Positions 33,879 through 43,754 of a stretch of DNA of 64,000 nt are shown here, piece after piece; the first letter of the stretch is position 1; every line of letters begins with the position of its first letter. The stretch is taken from NCBI GenBank assembly GCA_964457755.1, contig CAYWGC010000010.1, positions 1 to 64,000 on the forward strand, given 5' to 3'. Origin of the DNA: Tharpella sp964457755. Its GTDB lineage: Bacteria; Desulfobacterota; Anaeroferrophillalia; Anaeroferrophillales; Tharpellaceae. The notes beneath the pieces are model-generated. The model did not search any database and was not told the DNA's origin. It saw only the letters and a program-made list of their open reading frames with translations. Made by a program: the position numbers and the translations under genes.

Positions 33879-35588
33879 ATGGCCTCTCTTGAATCTAACA
33901 AACGCATTGGCGAACTCCTGATAAATGCCAAACTGATCACCGACGACCAGATGGCGCACGCTCTAAGCGAGCAGAAAACAACTCCTGGACGCCTGGGCTC
34001 GACCCTGGTTCGTCTGGGCTACCTCAATAATGAAGACCTCGTCAATTTCTTAAGTGTCCAGTTCGGCGTTCCTGCGGTCAACCTGCATGATTTTACGATC
34101 AGCGATGAAATCCTTGAGCTTATCCCCAGCGAACTGATTAACAAACACCACATTCTGCCCATTAATCGTATCGGTTCGACCTTAATTATCGCAATATGTG
34201 ATCCGACCGACCTTTCAGCCATTGACGATATAAAATTTATTACCGGCTACAATGTTGAGATTACAGTGGCCTCTGAAATCTCCATCAAGGAGGCCATCGA
34301 CCGGTTTTACGATTCATCATCTATGCTTGATGACATTATCGCCGAATTTGATGACTCCGAACTTGAACTGGTCCAGGACGAAGAGGAAGTCAACACCTCG
34401 ACCCTCAAAAAAGAGACTGAAGATGCGCCGGTAATTCGCCTGGTCAACAAAATCATGGTCGATGCCATCCGTCGCGAGGCCAGCGATATCCATATTGAAC
34501 CATACGAAAAATTTTTCCGGGTTCGCTACCGTATTGACGGGGTTTTATATGAGATCATGAAACCCCCAATGAAACTCAAAAATGCCATCCTCTCCCGCAT
34601 CAAGATCATGTCTGAATTAGATATTGCTGAGCGCCGCCTGCCTCAAGATGGGCGCATTAAGATGAAACTGGGCAAGGGCAAATCGATGGACATGCGGGTC
34701 TCTGTCCTGCCGACTCTTTTTGGTGAAAAAATCGTTCTGCGCCTGCTCGACCAATCGAACCTGCAACTCGACATGACCAAACTGGGACTTGAACCTTCCA
34801 TGCTGGAGGTAGTTGAAGATGCCATCCATCAACCCTACGGCCTGATTCTGGTTACAGGACCTACCGGCAGCGGAAAAACAACAACCCTCTACTCCGCCCT
34901 AAGCGAACTCAATAAAATTTCCGACAACATCATGACCGCTGAAGATCCGGTCGAATTCAATCTTGCCGGCATCAATCAAGTTCAGGTGCGGGAATCTATC
35001 GGCTTAACCTTTGCGTCCGCCTTACGCTCTTTTCTGCGCCAGGATCCAGACATTATTCTAGTCGGTGAGATGCGTGACATCGAGACCGCCGAAATCAGCA
35101 TCAAAGCATCCCTGACCGGCCATCTGGTACTCTCCACCCTGCATACCAATGACGCCCCGAGCAGCATCACCAGGATGGTCAACATGGGAGTCGAGCCTTT
35201 CCTAATTGTCTCTTCAGTCAACCTTATCGTCGCACAACGGCTGGCCCGAAAAGTCTGTCAGAAGTGCTGCGCAAAAGAAGAGGTTCCAGTTCGCGCCCTG
35301 ATCCAAAGCGGCATGGATCCGGAAACTGCGGAAAAGGCCGTTTGTCTCAGCGGCAGTGGCTGCGAAGAGTGCAACCGCACCGGCTACAAAGGCCGGATCG
35401 CCCTCTATGAAGTTATGACCCTGAGCGAAGAAATTAAAACCGCGATCATCAATGAAGCCAACACCATGGAACTTAAGGCCATGGCTATCAAGAGCGGGAT
35501 GAAGAGTTTACGGCAAAGCGGTTTAAGCAAACTTACTGAAGGAACCACAAGCTTTCAAGAAGTTCTCAGGGTAACAGCTCGGGATTAA
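33879..35588 (+). CDS. pilB: Type IV pilus extension ATPase PilB
   Basis: This 569-aa hexameric ATPase powers pilus assembly. It has the N-terminal GspE domain (about 1-150), Walker A GPTGSGKTTT, Walker B ILVGEMRD, His box (HLVLSTLHTND) and the C-terminal tetra-cysteine zinc site (CQKCC ... CEEC). Length fits PilB (about 565). It is the first gene of pilB-pilT-pilC-pilS-pilR. It acts at the cytoplasmic face of the inner membrane with PilC. Confidence 0.95.
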   Translation: MASLESNKRIGELLINAKLITDDQMAHALSEQKTTPGRLGSTLVRLGYLNNEDLVNFLSVQFGVPAVNLHDFTISDEILELIPSELINKHHILPINRIGSTLIIAICDPTDLSAIDDIKFITGYNVEITVASEISIKEAIDRFYDSSSMLDDIIAEFDDSELELVQDEEEVNTSTLKKETEDAPVIRLVNKIMVDAIRREASDIHIEPYEKFFRVRYRIDGVLYEIMKPPMKLKNAILSRIKIMSELDIAERRLPQDGRIKMKLGKGKSMDMRVSVLPTLFGEKIVLRLLDQSNLQLDMTKLGLEPSMLEVVEDAIHQPYGLILVTGPTGSGKTTTLYSALSELNKISDNIMTAEDPVEFNLAGINQVQVRESIGLTFASALRSFLRQDPDIILVGEMRDIETAEISIKASLTGHLVLSTLHTNDAPSSITRMVNMGVEPFLIVSSVNLIVAQRLARKVCQKCCAKEEVPVRALIQSGMDPETAEKAVCLSGSGCEECNRTGYKGRIALYEVMTLSEEIKTAIINEANTMELKAMAIKSGMKSLRQSGLSKLTEGTTSFQEVLRVTARD

Positions 35589-35638
35589 TGGGCAGTGGGC
35601 AAACAAATTAAATTTCTTTCGACTAGCGGAGTTTCTCT

Positions 35639-36703
35639 ATGGCCAGCTTGCATGAACTTCTGAAAATTATGATTGATAACGGCGCCTCAGACCTCCATCT
35701 GACAAATGCCAGCCCACCCCAGATCCGAATTGATGGCGAGCTCCAACCTCTCAACCTGCCCCCTTTAAATGCCAACGAAAGCAAACAGATGTGCTACAGC
35801 GTCCTGACCGACAGCCAGAAGCACCGCTTTGAAAAAGACAATGAACTCGACCTCTCCTTCGGCCTCAAAGGAGTAAGCCGCTTTCGGGCCAATATTTTTG
35901 TCCAACGCGGCACGGTAGCCGGAGCTTTCCGAGCTATCCCCTACGAAGTAAAACCTTTTCATGAATTGGGACTGCCCCCCATAATCCAGGAACTGATACG
36001 CAAACCCAGCGGCCTGATCCTTGTGACCGGGCCAACCGGGAGCGGCAAAAGCACAACTTTGGCTTCAATGATCGACCAGATCAACGAAGAGCGCCACGAA
36101 CACATTATCACCATTGAAGATCCAATTGAGTTTATCCATACACATAAAAACTGCATCGTCAACCAGCGGGAAGTAAAAGCCGACACCGAGGATTTCAGTA
36201 AAGCCCTGCGCTACATCCTCCGCCAGGATCCAGATGTCGTTCTGGTTGGTGAGTTACGTGATCTGGAAACCGTCGCATCAAGCCTAACCGTCGCCGAAAC
36301 CGGACACTTAACCCTGGCCACACTGCATACCAACTCTTGCGCCCAGACCATCAATCGAATTATTGACATTTTCCCGTCCCATCAACAACCCCAGATCCGC
36401 TCCCAACTATCATTTGTCCTCCAGGCCGTCATCTCACAGCAGCTCCTGCCGCATCGCAGCGGCCATGGCCGGGTTATGGCCCTGGAGCTCATGGTCCCCA
36501 ACGCTGCAATCCGCAACCTGATCAGGGAGGACAAGGTCCATCAGATCTATTCCCAAATGCAGGTTGGTCAGAGTAAATTTTCAATGCAGACCATGAACCA
36601 GTCCCTGGCAACCCTCTACCAAACCGGCAAAATCACGATTGATGACGCCTTTGCCAGGAGTAACGACTTGACAGAATTAAAACAGATGTTAGGACAGGTT
36701 TAA
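35639..36703 (+). CDS. pilT: Type IV pilus retraction ATPase PilT
   Basis: This 354-aa ATPase retracts pili for twitching. Walker A GPTGSGKSTT, Walker B VLVGELRDLET and HLTLATLHTN are all present, and the length is typical. It lies 50 nt downstream of pilB and is followed by a heptad-repeat hairpin before pilC. Confidence 0.95.
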   Translation: MASLHELLKIMIDNGASDLHLTNASPPQIRIDGELQPLNLPPLNANESKQMCYSVLTDSQKHRFEKDNELDLSFGLKGVSRFRANIFVQRGTVAGAFRAIPYEVKPFHELGLPPIIQELIRKPSGLILVTGPTGSGKSTTLASMIDQINEERHEHIITIEDPIEFIHTHKNCIVNQREVKADTEDFSKALRYILRQDPDVVLVGELRDLETVASSLTVAETGHLTLATLHTNSCAQTINRIIDIFPSHQQPQIRSQLSFVLQAVISQQLLPHRSGHGRVMALELMVPNAAIRNLIREDKVHQIYSQMQVGQSKFSMQTMNQSLATLYQTGKITIDDAFARSNDLTELKQMLGQV

Positions 36704-36709
36704 AGAACA

Positions 36710-36774
36710 GTTGCCAGTCGTCAGTCGTCAGTGATAAGTGAAAACCACCTTACTGACAACTGACAACTGACAAC
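36710..36774 (+). repeat. Heptad-repeat hairpin between pilT and pilC
   Basis: Arms 36710-36732 and 36752-36774 are 23 nt each and complementary at all but three C/T positions. Each arm is built from CAGTYGT/ACAACTG 7-mers. It could tune pilC expression relative to the ATPases. A further unit runs to about 36782. Confidence 0.75.
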
Positions 36775-36801
36775 TAACAACTGAATTAAAAAGGATAGAT
36801 C

Positions 36802-38013
36802 ATGGATACCTTCAAATGGCAGGGCAAAAACCGACAAGGTAAAAAAGTTAAAGGGGAGCTTGAAGCCCTCTCTGAAAGCGTTGTGACTTTAAGCCTGCGC
36901 AAGCAAGGCATGACTAATCTCAAGGTTAGAAAAAAAGCGAAAGATATTGAGATCAACATCCCCTTCCTCAAAGCCAAAGTGCCGGAAAAAGATGTCGTTG
37001 TTTTCACTCGACAATTTGCGACAATGATCAACTCCGGCCTGCCGATCATCCAATGCCTTGAAATCCAATCCAGCCAACAGGAAAATAAAGAGTTCAAAAA
37101 AGTCCTCACGACCCTCAAAGCAGATGTTGAAAAAGGGGAAACTTTAGCCGATGGACTAAGGAAACATCCGACGGTTTTTGACTCCCTATACTGCAATATG
37201 GTCGATGCCGGAGAGACCGGCGGGGCCCTCGATGTCATCCTTGGCCGCCTCGCCTTCTTTATGGAAAAAAATATGAAGTTAAAGAAGAAGGTAAAGGGGG
37301 CTTTGGTCTATCCTGCTTCAGTGCTTTGTGTCGCAGTCATCGTTATCGCCATTATGATGATCTTTGTCATCCCCTCATTTCAAAAAATGTTTTCCGGTTT
37401 TGGGGCTGAACTGCCCCTTTTAACCCAGATCATCGTCAATATCAGCGCCTTTTTGCGCAACAATATTATCTTTATTCTCGCAGCCCTCTTTGCGGCTGTT
37501 TTTGCTCTCAAAAAAATCTACGCCAAGAATGACAAAGCCCACCATTTTTTTGATAATATGTTTTTAAAAATGCCGGTTTTTGGTCTCCTCCTCCGTAAAG
37601 TCGCGGTCGCCAAATTTACCCGCACCCTCGGGACTATGGTCTCCAGCGGCGTACCGATCCTGACCTCACTTGACATTGTCGCACGCACTGCCGGTAATGT
37701 CGTCATTGAAAAAGCTATCCTGGCTACGAGAGAGAGCATCAGCCAAGGGAAAACGATTGCTGAACCATTGATGGATAGCGGCATTTTCCCACCGATGGTA
37801 GTCCAGATGATAGCCGTCGGCGAAACCACCGGAGCCCTGGATCAGATGCTCAACAAGATTGCCGACTTCTATGATGATGAGGTAGATGTCGCCGTCAGCG
37901 CCATAACGTCACTCATAGAACCCCTGCTGATGGTCTTTTTAGGAGGTATTCTGGGAACCATGATTGTCGCCATGTACCTGCCGATCTTTAAGATGGGAGA
38001 AGTGGTTCATTAG
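36802..38013 (+). CDS. pilC: Type IV pilus inner-membrane platform protein PilC
   Basis: This 403-aa protein has two GspF repeats, each a helical cytoplasmic bundle (about 65-190 and 265-390), and three TM helices (about 165-190, 210-235, 370-395). Blocks such as VVVFTRQFATMINSGLPI and GTMVSSGVPILTSL are typical. It couples PilB/PilT motion to the pilin. The start ATG is preceded by AAAGGA. Confidence 0.95.
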   Translation: MDTFKWQGKNRQGKKVKGELEALSESVVTLSLRKQGMTNLKVRKKAKDIEINIPFLKAKVPEKDVVVFTRQFATMINSGLPIIQCLEIQSSQQENKEFKKVLTTLKADVEKGETLADGLRKHPTVFDSLYCNMVDAGETGGALDVILGRLAFFMEKNMKLKKKVKGALVYPASVLCVAVIVIAIMMIFVIPSFQKMFSGFGAELPLLTQIIVNISAFLRNNIIFILAALFAAVFALKKIYAKNDKAHHFFDNMFLKMPVFGLLLRKVAVAKFTRTLGTMVSSGVPILTSLDIVARTAGNVVIEKAILATRESISQGKTIAEPLMDSGIFPPMVVQMIAVGETTGALDQMLNKIADFYDDEVDVAVSAITSLIEPLLMVFLGGILGTMIVAMYLPIFKMGEVVH

Positions 38014-38018
38014 TTGAT

Positions 38019-39707
38019 ATGGATATAGCCATCCCCTCAGATCCCCTAAAAAAACTTCTGGCCTTTCGCCTTTTACTGATAACCCTCTTGCTAGGGGCCC
38101 TGATTCTCTTTGAGTTTATCTGGGCCCAGGAATCGGCCTCAGTCCCGATTCCACTCTACTGCTTCATTATACTGACCTACCTTTTGACCATAAGTTACGC
38201 TCTTCGGCTCAAGAATATCGGTCAACGAGAAAGCTTTATCAACCAGCAACTCCTGGTTGACGCCACTCTAATCGCCGGGCTCCTCTATCTTACAGGTGGC
38301 TTCTACAGCCTCTTTTTCCCACTTTTCTATTTTATCATCCTGGGCGGCACCATCTATTTAAAACGCCAACGCACTATCATCCTCCTTTTTTACTGCACAT
38401 TTCTCTATCTTCTGATCATTTTCGCCCACTTTTACAACCCCTTTCAAGACTTTCTCCCCCTGCCCCCGCTACTCAGCAGTAGCCGTAAAATTGTATCTCA
38501 ACTTTTCTTCAACCTGACACCTTTCTACCTGACTGCTTTCATCTTAGGTTTTATTGCTAAAGAACGGCTTGCCACTATAAAACGCCTACAGAAAGTTACC
38601 AGCGATCTCAAAGAGTTTAAAGACTTAAATGAACATATAATTGCCTCTATCGACAGCGGACTGATTACTACCGATCCCCAACTGGTAGTCAGCTCAATCA
38701 ATAAAGCTGGCAAGAGTATCCTCAATCTCACAAAAAAAAAGACCCTCGGTTACAAACTCCACGAAATTATTTCCGGCCTTCCGCCGGCCATCATAAACCA
38801 GGGGCGTCAGCGCCATGAGATCAACTACCAACAGCCTGAAGGCAGTCAACTTATTCTAGGTTTTTCATTTACGCCTTTACTGAAAAGCCATAACCGCAAC
38901 CCAGGCTGGATCTTCATCTTCCAGGATCTTACTGAATTAAAAAAGATTGAAGAAAACCTTCAGGCCGCCAGTAAAATGGCGGCTATCGGACGGCTATCGG
39001 CCGGCATCGCCCATGAAATCAGAAACCCACTGGCAGCCATCAGCGGCTCAATCGAGATTCTCGCCAAAGACCTTCCCGAAAAAGATGAGACCCACCAACG
39101 CCTGCTCCAAATCGTCCTCAAAGAGAGTACGCGCTTAAATAACCTTATCAGTGATTTCCTCGGCTTCTCCCGGCTTGATGAAAAAGAGCAGAGCGCCACC
39201 AATATCATCAAGCTACTCCAGGATTTGGTCTTCCTTTTTCGTTCCCAGTTCCCCCACACCCGCTTTAATGAGAATTATCATGTCGACAATTTTTTAATCA
39301 AGGCTAACCCGGAACAACTCGAACAGATATTCTGGAACCTTTTCAAAAACTCCCTGGAGGCAGTCGACAACTGTGGAGAGATTGACATTTCAAGTCAGCT
39401 ATCCAGCAACCTCACCCTGGCCGACAGCCTGAACCCAAATAAGCTTTTGCCTACTGAAACGAACCCTGTCGACAACAAACCAACCTCGATCAAAATCAAG
39501 ATCTGCGACAACGGCCCCGGCATCAGTGACGAGATAGCGCAAGAGATCTTTGAACCTTTCTTCACCACTAAAGCTGCGGGCACCGGTCTCGGACTCTACA
39601 TCGCTTTCCAGTTGACCCGTATCAACAGTGGCAACATCCAACTGGGGCAAAGAGAAGACAACCACAAAGGAACTTGCGCTCAGGTCAGTTTCCCAGCGGC
39701 TAATTAA
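38019..39707 (+). CDS. pilS: PilS-like sensor histidine kinase
   Basis: This 562-aa kinase has six N-terminal TM helices (to about 190), a PAS-like domain (about 205-310), HisKA with His in GIAHEIRNPLAA, and a complete ATPase domain (NLFKNSLEAV, DNGPGIS, GTGLGLYI). The architecture and location directly after pilC and before a sigma-54 regulator fit PilS. PilS usually monitors pilin in the membrane. No pilA gene is present in the window. Confidence 0.9.
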   Translation: MDIAIPSDPLKKLLAFRLLLITLLLGALILFEFIWAQESASVPIPLYCFIILTYLLTISYALRLKNIGQRESFINQQLLVDATLIAGLLYLTGGFYSLFFPLFYFIILGGTIYLKRQRTIILLFYCTFLYLLIIFAHFYNPFQDFLPLPPLLSSSRKIVSQLFFNLTPFYLTAFILGFIAKERLATIKRLQKVTSDLKEFKDLNEHIIASIDSGLITTDPQLVVSSINKAGKSILNLTKKKTLGYKLHEIISGLPPAIINQGRQRHEINYQQPEGSQLILGFSFTPLLKSHNRNPGWIFIFQDLTELKKIEENLQAASKMAAIGRLSAGIAHEIRNPLAAISGSIEILAKDLPEKDETHQRLLQIVLKESTRLNNLISDFLGFSRLDEKEQSATNIIKLLQDLVFLFRSQFPHTRFNENYHVDNFLIKANPEQLEQIFWNLFKNSLEAVDNCGEIDISSQLSSNLTLADSLNPNKLLPTETNPVDNKPTSIKIKICDNGPGISDEIAQEIFEPFFTTKAAGTGLGLYIAFQLTRINSGNIQLGQREDNHKGTCAQVSFPAAN

Positions 39708-39813
39708 CAGGCATTAAGCCAACCCATAAAAAATCGCACACCTCTACTTATGATTTCATCTAACTCTATGATATTAAAACTAAAAAAGCACGATATCTGT
39801 TTGAATTGCGGTT

Positions 39814-39842
39814 TTTCTCTGCGTCTTTGCGTACTCTGCGGA
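39814..39842. repeat. CTCTGCG-type short repeat between pilS and pilR
   Basis: TCTCTGCG, TCTTTGCG and ACTCTGCGG lie in tandem in the 207-nt gap. A related CTCTGTGG pattern is seen at about 45678-45700. Confidence 0.5.
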
Positions 39843-39914
39843 AGATAAAAAGAAAAACAAAATAAAATCACATCCCAAAACAATACAATTAAACAGGAGA
39901 TTGAAGCAAACCAC

Positions 39915-41306
39915 ATGAACAAAGAAAACAACAACCGCAACCTCCACATCATGGTTGTCGATGATGAACAGAGTATGTGTGATTTTCTGGAGATCATCCT
40001 CTTGCGAAATGGCTACCGAGTCAGTTGTTTTACTGACGCTTTTGCAGCCGTAAGCAGCCTTGAAACAGAGAGTTACGATCTTGTTATCAGCGACCTTAAG
40101 ATGCCATCAATGAGTGGTCTTGAGTTGCTGCGCACAGTCAAGAAGAAAACCCCGTCCACCGAAACCATTATGATCACGGCTTTTGCCTCGACGACAACCG
40201 TCATTGAAGCGATGAAAAACGGGGCCTTTGACTATATCAGCAAACCTTTTAAGGTTGATGAAATACTTTTGACCGTCGAAAAAGCCCTGAAAAACTCACA
40301 GCTTCAACGTGAAAATCTGCGCCTGCGCCAAGAGTTGGAAAAACGTTTCGGCTTTGACAACCTGATTGGCAAGAGCCCACCCATGATGGCCATCTACGAA
40401 ATCATCAAACAGGTAGCACCAACCAAAACCAATGTTTTGATCTGCGGAGAATCGGGCACCGGTAAAGAGCTGGTAGCCCGAGCCATCCATTTCTCCGGAC
40501 CGCATAAAGACAAACCATTTATTGCTGTCAATTGCGCCGCGATTCCGGAACATCTGATTGAAAGTGAACTCTTCGGACATACTAAAGGGGCTTTTACCGG
40601 GGCCATCAGCAATACCGAAGGCTATCTGGCAACGGCTAACGGGGGCACCCTTTTTCTTGATGAAATTGCTGAAATCCCTCCGAGTCTACAGGTTAAAGTT
40701 TTAAGAGTCATCCAGGAAAAATGTTTCCAAAAAGTTGGCAATCCTAAAGAGATCAGTGTCGACCTCCAATTTATTGCCGCCACCAACCGCGACCTTCAAG
40801 ACGCCGTCAGCAGTGGCGAATTCCGCCAGGATCTATTCTACCGACTCAATGTCATTCGCATAGATCTGCCCCCTTTACGCCAACGCCTCGAGGACATTCC
40901 CCTTCTGCTCAACCACTTTCTCCAAAAGTACTGCCAGGAATATAAAAGAGAACTTAAAGGATTCAGTCCAGAAGCGACTCAAGCCTTGTTAAACTATGAC
41001 TATCCCGGCAACATCCGTGAACTTGAAAATATTGTTGAGCGCTGCGTTGTGCTCGAGTCAGAAGAAGCTATCATAAGCCATTCGACCCTGCCCGAAGTTG
41101 TCAGAAAAAAATCACAAACGAGCCTGACTAGCAACATCCTGCCCATGGAAGGACTTAACCTGGAAGAGGTTGTCGCCAACCTCGAGACCGATCTTATTGA
41201 ACAGTCGCTTGATCACTGTAACGGTAATAAAACCAAAGCCGCTGAGCTCCTCGGCCTGAGCTTTCGCTCTTTTCGCTATCGTCTCGATAAATATGGATTG
41301 AAATAA
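39915..41306 (+). CDS. pilR: PilR-like sigma-54-dependent response regulator
   Basis: This 463-aa protein has a receiver with VVDDE and phosphoacceptor Asp in ISDLKMPSMSG, an AAA+ domain with Walker A GESGTGKE and intact GAFTGA, and a C-terminal Fis-type helix-turn-helix (GNKTKAAELLGLSFRSFRYRL). It is the partner of the preceding PilS-like kinase. It is likely to activate sigma-54 promoters, including the one before pilB and, by analogy, pilA elsewhere. Confidence 0.92.
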   Translation: MNKENNNRNLHIMVVDDEQSMCDFLEIILLRNGYRVSCFTDAFAAVSSLETESYDLVISDLKMPSMSGLELLRTVKKKTPSTETIMITAFASTTTVIEAMKNGAFDYISKPFKVDEILLTVEKALKNSQLQRENLRLRQELEKRFGFDNLIGKSPPMMAIYEIIKQVAPTKTNVLICGESGTGKELVARAIHFSGPHKDKPFIAVNCAAIPEHLIESELFGHTKGAFTGAISNTEGYLATANGGTLFLDEIAEIPPSLQVKVLRVIQEKCFQKVGNPKEISVDLQFIAATNRDLQDAVSSGEFRQDLFYRLNVIRIDLPPLRQRLEDIPLLLNHFLQKYCQEYKRELKGFSPEATQALLNYDYPGNIRELENIVERCVVLESEEAIISHSTLPEVVRKKSQTSLTSNILPMEGLNLEEVVANLETDLIEQSLDHCNGNKTKAAELLGLSFRSFRYRLDKYGLK

Positions 41307-41318
41307 GGTATAAAAGAA

Positions 41319-43754
41319 ATGAGTGTCAGTCAACTGGAAAAACTTTTCAACCCCCAGGTCATTGCTGTCGCCGGGATTACGGGAAGCAGTAGTGATCTGA
41401 AGTTTAAAGAGTTGCTCAACAATCTTCAGCAGACGGCTCTGCCGAGAACTGTTTATATCGTTGGCTACGAGGAGGGAGATCTGCGCAGTGGTTTTAAATA
41501 TAGAGATTCACTGGAAAATATCAATGAAGAGATTGACCTGCTTTTCCTGACCTGCCCACTGCGTGAACTGCCCATCTACTTTTCGACGGCGACCCTTGAA
41601 AAAACGGCGACCATAGCCATCATTAAAAGTATCACCTCAAGCCGGGATCGAGAAGTTCTGAAACAGATCATGGCTGCCGCCATAAAAAGCAATACCCGGA
41701 TAATCGGAGTCAACTCAAGTGGCATCCTGCGCCCCCCGATTCGCCTTAACCTCTCGACTCACCCGCAACTGCCCCAGACCGGTAAAATTGCCTTTTTCTC
41801 GCAAAGCGGGGCGGTCATGGGCACCATTCTTGATCTCGCCCGGGAGCTTGATATCGGCTTCAGCCACATTGCCAGTATCGGCTCACTGCTTGATATCGAT
41901 TTTGGTGACCTCATAGATTTTGTCGGTGACGATCCCGAAGTTGACGCCATCATGCTCTATCTGGAAAATATTCGAAATGTAAAAAAATTTATCAGTGCCT
42001 GCCGCTCGGTCTCCCGCATCAAACCGATAATTGCCATCAAAAGTGGACGCCACCCCAAAATCCATGAGATCATGCAGCGGCGGGTCTTTTCTCAGATCGG
42101 TGCGGGCCCGGTCTATGACAGTGCTTTTCGCCGGGCCGGTATAATTTCGGTCGATAATCTCAAAGAGATGCTCCTGGCGGGCCGCTCCCTGTCACGCCGC
42201 AACATCCCCAACGGCGATCGGCTGGGAATTATCACCAACTCCGGCGGCCTGGCCATATTCACCGTCGACCATCTCCTTTTCAACCAGGTTGAGCCGACCC
42301 CACTATCTAAAAAATTACTCAGAAAACTACGCTCCATTCTACCGCAAAAGTTGATTCAAAATCCGATCGATGTCGGGGGCACTACCGACACTGAAACTTT
42401 TTCAGCGGCAATCGCCGCCAGCCTCGAAGCTGAAGAGTTTGACGCCTTGATTATTCTTGCGGCGGCCCATCAAACCCTCAACCCTAAGCTCTTAATCGAA
42501 CAAGTACAAAAAAATCTTAAACATCACTACTGCGCCGTAACCTATACCTGGATCAACGCCAATCCTAAAGATCGAAGAATTGCGGCGCCCCTGGCGCGCC
42601 AAGGGATCTATGTCTATTTTAGTGTCCCCGCGGCCCTCAACGCCTATCTCTATAGTCGCCGCTATCGCCACAAACTCAATCAGCTGACAGCCGTCACCCC
42701 GAGATTTCAGCGCGAATTCAGTATCAACCATCTCAACTCCCGTAAATTTCTCGACCCCTACCTGGAAAAAGAGACAAAAGAACTGCCTCAAGCAGTCTCC
42801 CATGAGCTCCTGCAGGCCTATGGTCTCGATCCAGGAAAACCGTCCGCCACACCTCTCAATGAAGGTCTTGCACTGCTGGCCGGGACCGCCAACGACATTG
42901 AATTTGGCCCCTATCTCTATTTGGGAATGGCTGGAATAGCGGCCGAGATTCAGCCGGAAAAATCAATTATGCTCCCCCCCTTAAATCCGTTTCTGGCCCG
43001 GGTCATGATTTCCCGTTCACCAGCCGCCCGGGCCCTGGCGAGACGCAGTCAGGAATTAAATGAAGACCTGGCGATAATCCTCTTGCGCTTGGCCAGTATC
43101 GTTACTGATTGTCCTGAGATAGTAAGCATCGAACTTTTATTGAAGGAGACCTGCGAACAAAACTTCTCCCTTCAAAACTCTGTTATCAAGATTAAAAAAA
43201 GTGAGCTCCTGGCCCCTCAACACCTGGTCATCGCCCCTTACCCCAACGAATATGAGTTTCACGATCAACTTCGGGATGGCCGCAAGCTCCTGATTCGACC
43301 AATCCGACCTGAAGATGAAGAGCTCCATCTTGAACTCTTCAAGGCCCTCTCACGACAAACCAACTATTTCCGTTTCTTTAGTTATCGCCGCCATTTAAGC
43401 CATGAACTAGCAGCTCGTTTCACGCAGATCGATTATGACCGAGAAATGGCAATCATCGCTCTGCTTGAAGAGAATAATCGGATCCGCTCAATCGGAGTAA
43501 ATCGCTTAAGCTATCAGCCGCGCCTCGACCAACACGAGTTTGCCATTGTTGTCGCCGATGAGTTTCAAGCCTTAGGGGTCGGTGCTATCCTGATGAAGCG
43601 TTTAATTGAGATTGCTCGAGATCGCAAAATCAAACAGATCTTTGGAGTGGTTCTGGCCGAAAACCAGAAGATGATCAATTTTTGCCTGGCCTTTGGCTTT
43701 GTTGTAGATAGTCAGGAAAGTGCGACGATTACCTTCCGCCTTGATCTTAAGTGA
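41319..43754 (+). CDS. Pat-like protein acetyltransferase with acyl-CoA synthetase-like domain
   Basis: This 811-aa protein has a CoA-binding domain and succinyl-CoA-synthetase-like region (about 1-470), a shortened ATP-grasp-like segment (about 490-560), and a C-terminal GNAT domain (about 650-800) with acetyl-CoA loop QALGVGA. In ADP-forming acyl-CoA synthetases a catalytic His lies in a SHTG-type motif; here the aligned stretch reads FSQIGA, so synthetase activity is probably lost and the domain may be a regulatory sensor. This resembles bacterial Pat, which acetylates lysines of acetyl-CoA synthetases. It follows pilR by 12 nt. The 3' end overlaps lptF tail to tail by 8 nt. Confidence 0.82.
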   Translation: MSVSQLEKLFNPQVIAVAGITGSSSDLKFKELLNNLQQTALPRTVYIVGYEEGDLRSGFKYRDSLENINEEIDLLFLTCPLRELPIYFSTATLEKTATIAIIKSITSSRDREVLKQIMAAAIKSNTRIIGVNSSGILRPPIRLNLSTHPQLPQTGKIAFFSQSGAVMGTILDLARELDIGFSHIASIGSLLDIDFGDLIDFVGDDPEVDAIMLYLENIRNVKKFISACRSVSRIKPIIAIKSGRHPKIHEIMQRRVFSQIGAGPVYDSAFRRAGIISVDNLKEMLLAGRSLSRRNIPNGDRLGIITNSGGLAIFTVDHLLFNQVEPTPLSKKLLRKLRSILPQKLIQNPIDVGGTTDTETFSAAIAASLEAEEFDALIILAAAHQTLNPKLLIEQVQKNLKHHYCAVTYTWINANPKDRRIAAPLARQGIYVYFSVPAALNAYLYSRRYRHKLNQLTAVTPRFQREFSINHLNSRKFLDPYLEKETKELPQAVSHELLQAYGLDPGKPSATPLNEGLALLAGTANDIEFGPYLYLGMAGIAAEIQPEKSIMLPPLNPFLARVMISRSPAARALARRSQELNEDLAIILLRLASIVTDCPEIVSIELLLKETCEQNFSLQNSVIKIKKSELLAPQHLVIAPYPNEYEFHDQLRDGRKLLIRPIRPEDEELHLELFKALSRQTNYFRFFSYRRHLSHELAARFTQIDYDREMAIIALLEENNRIRSIGVNRLSYQPRLDQHEFAIVVADEFQALGVGAILMKRLIEIARDRKIKQIFGVVLAENQKMINFCLAFGFVVDSQESATITFRLDLK

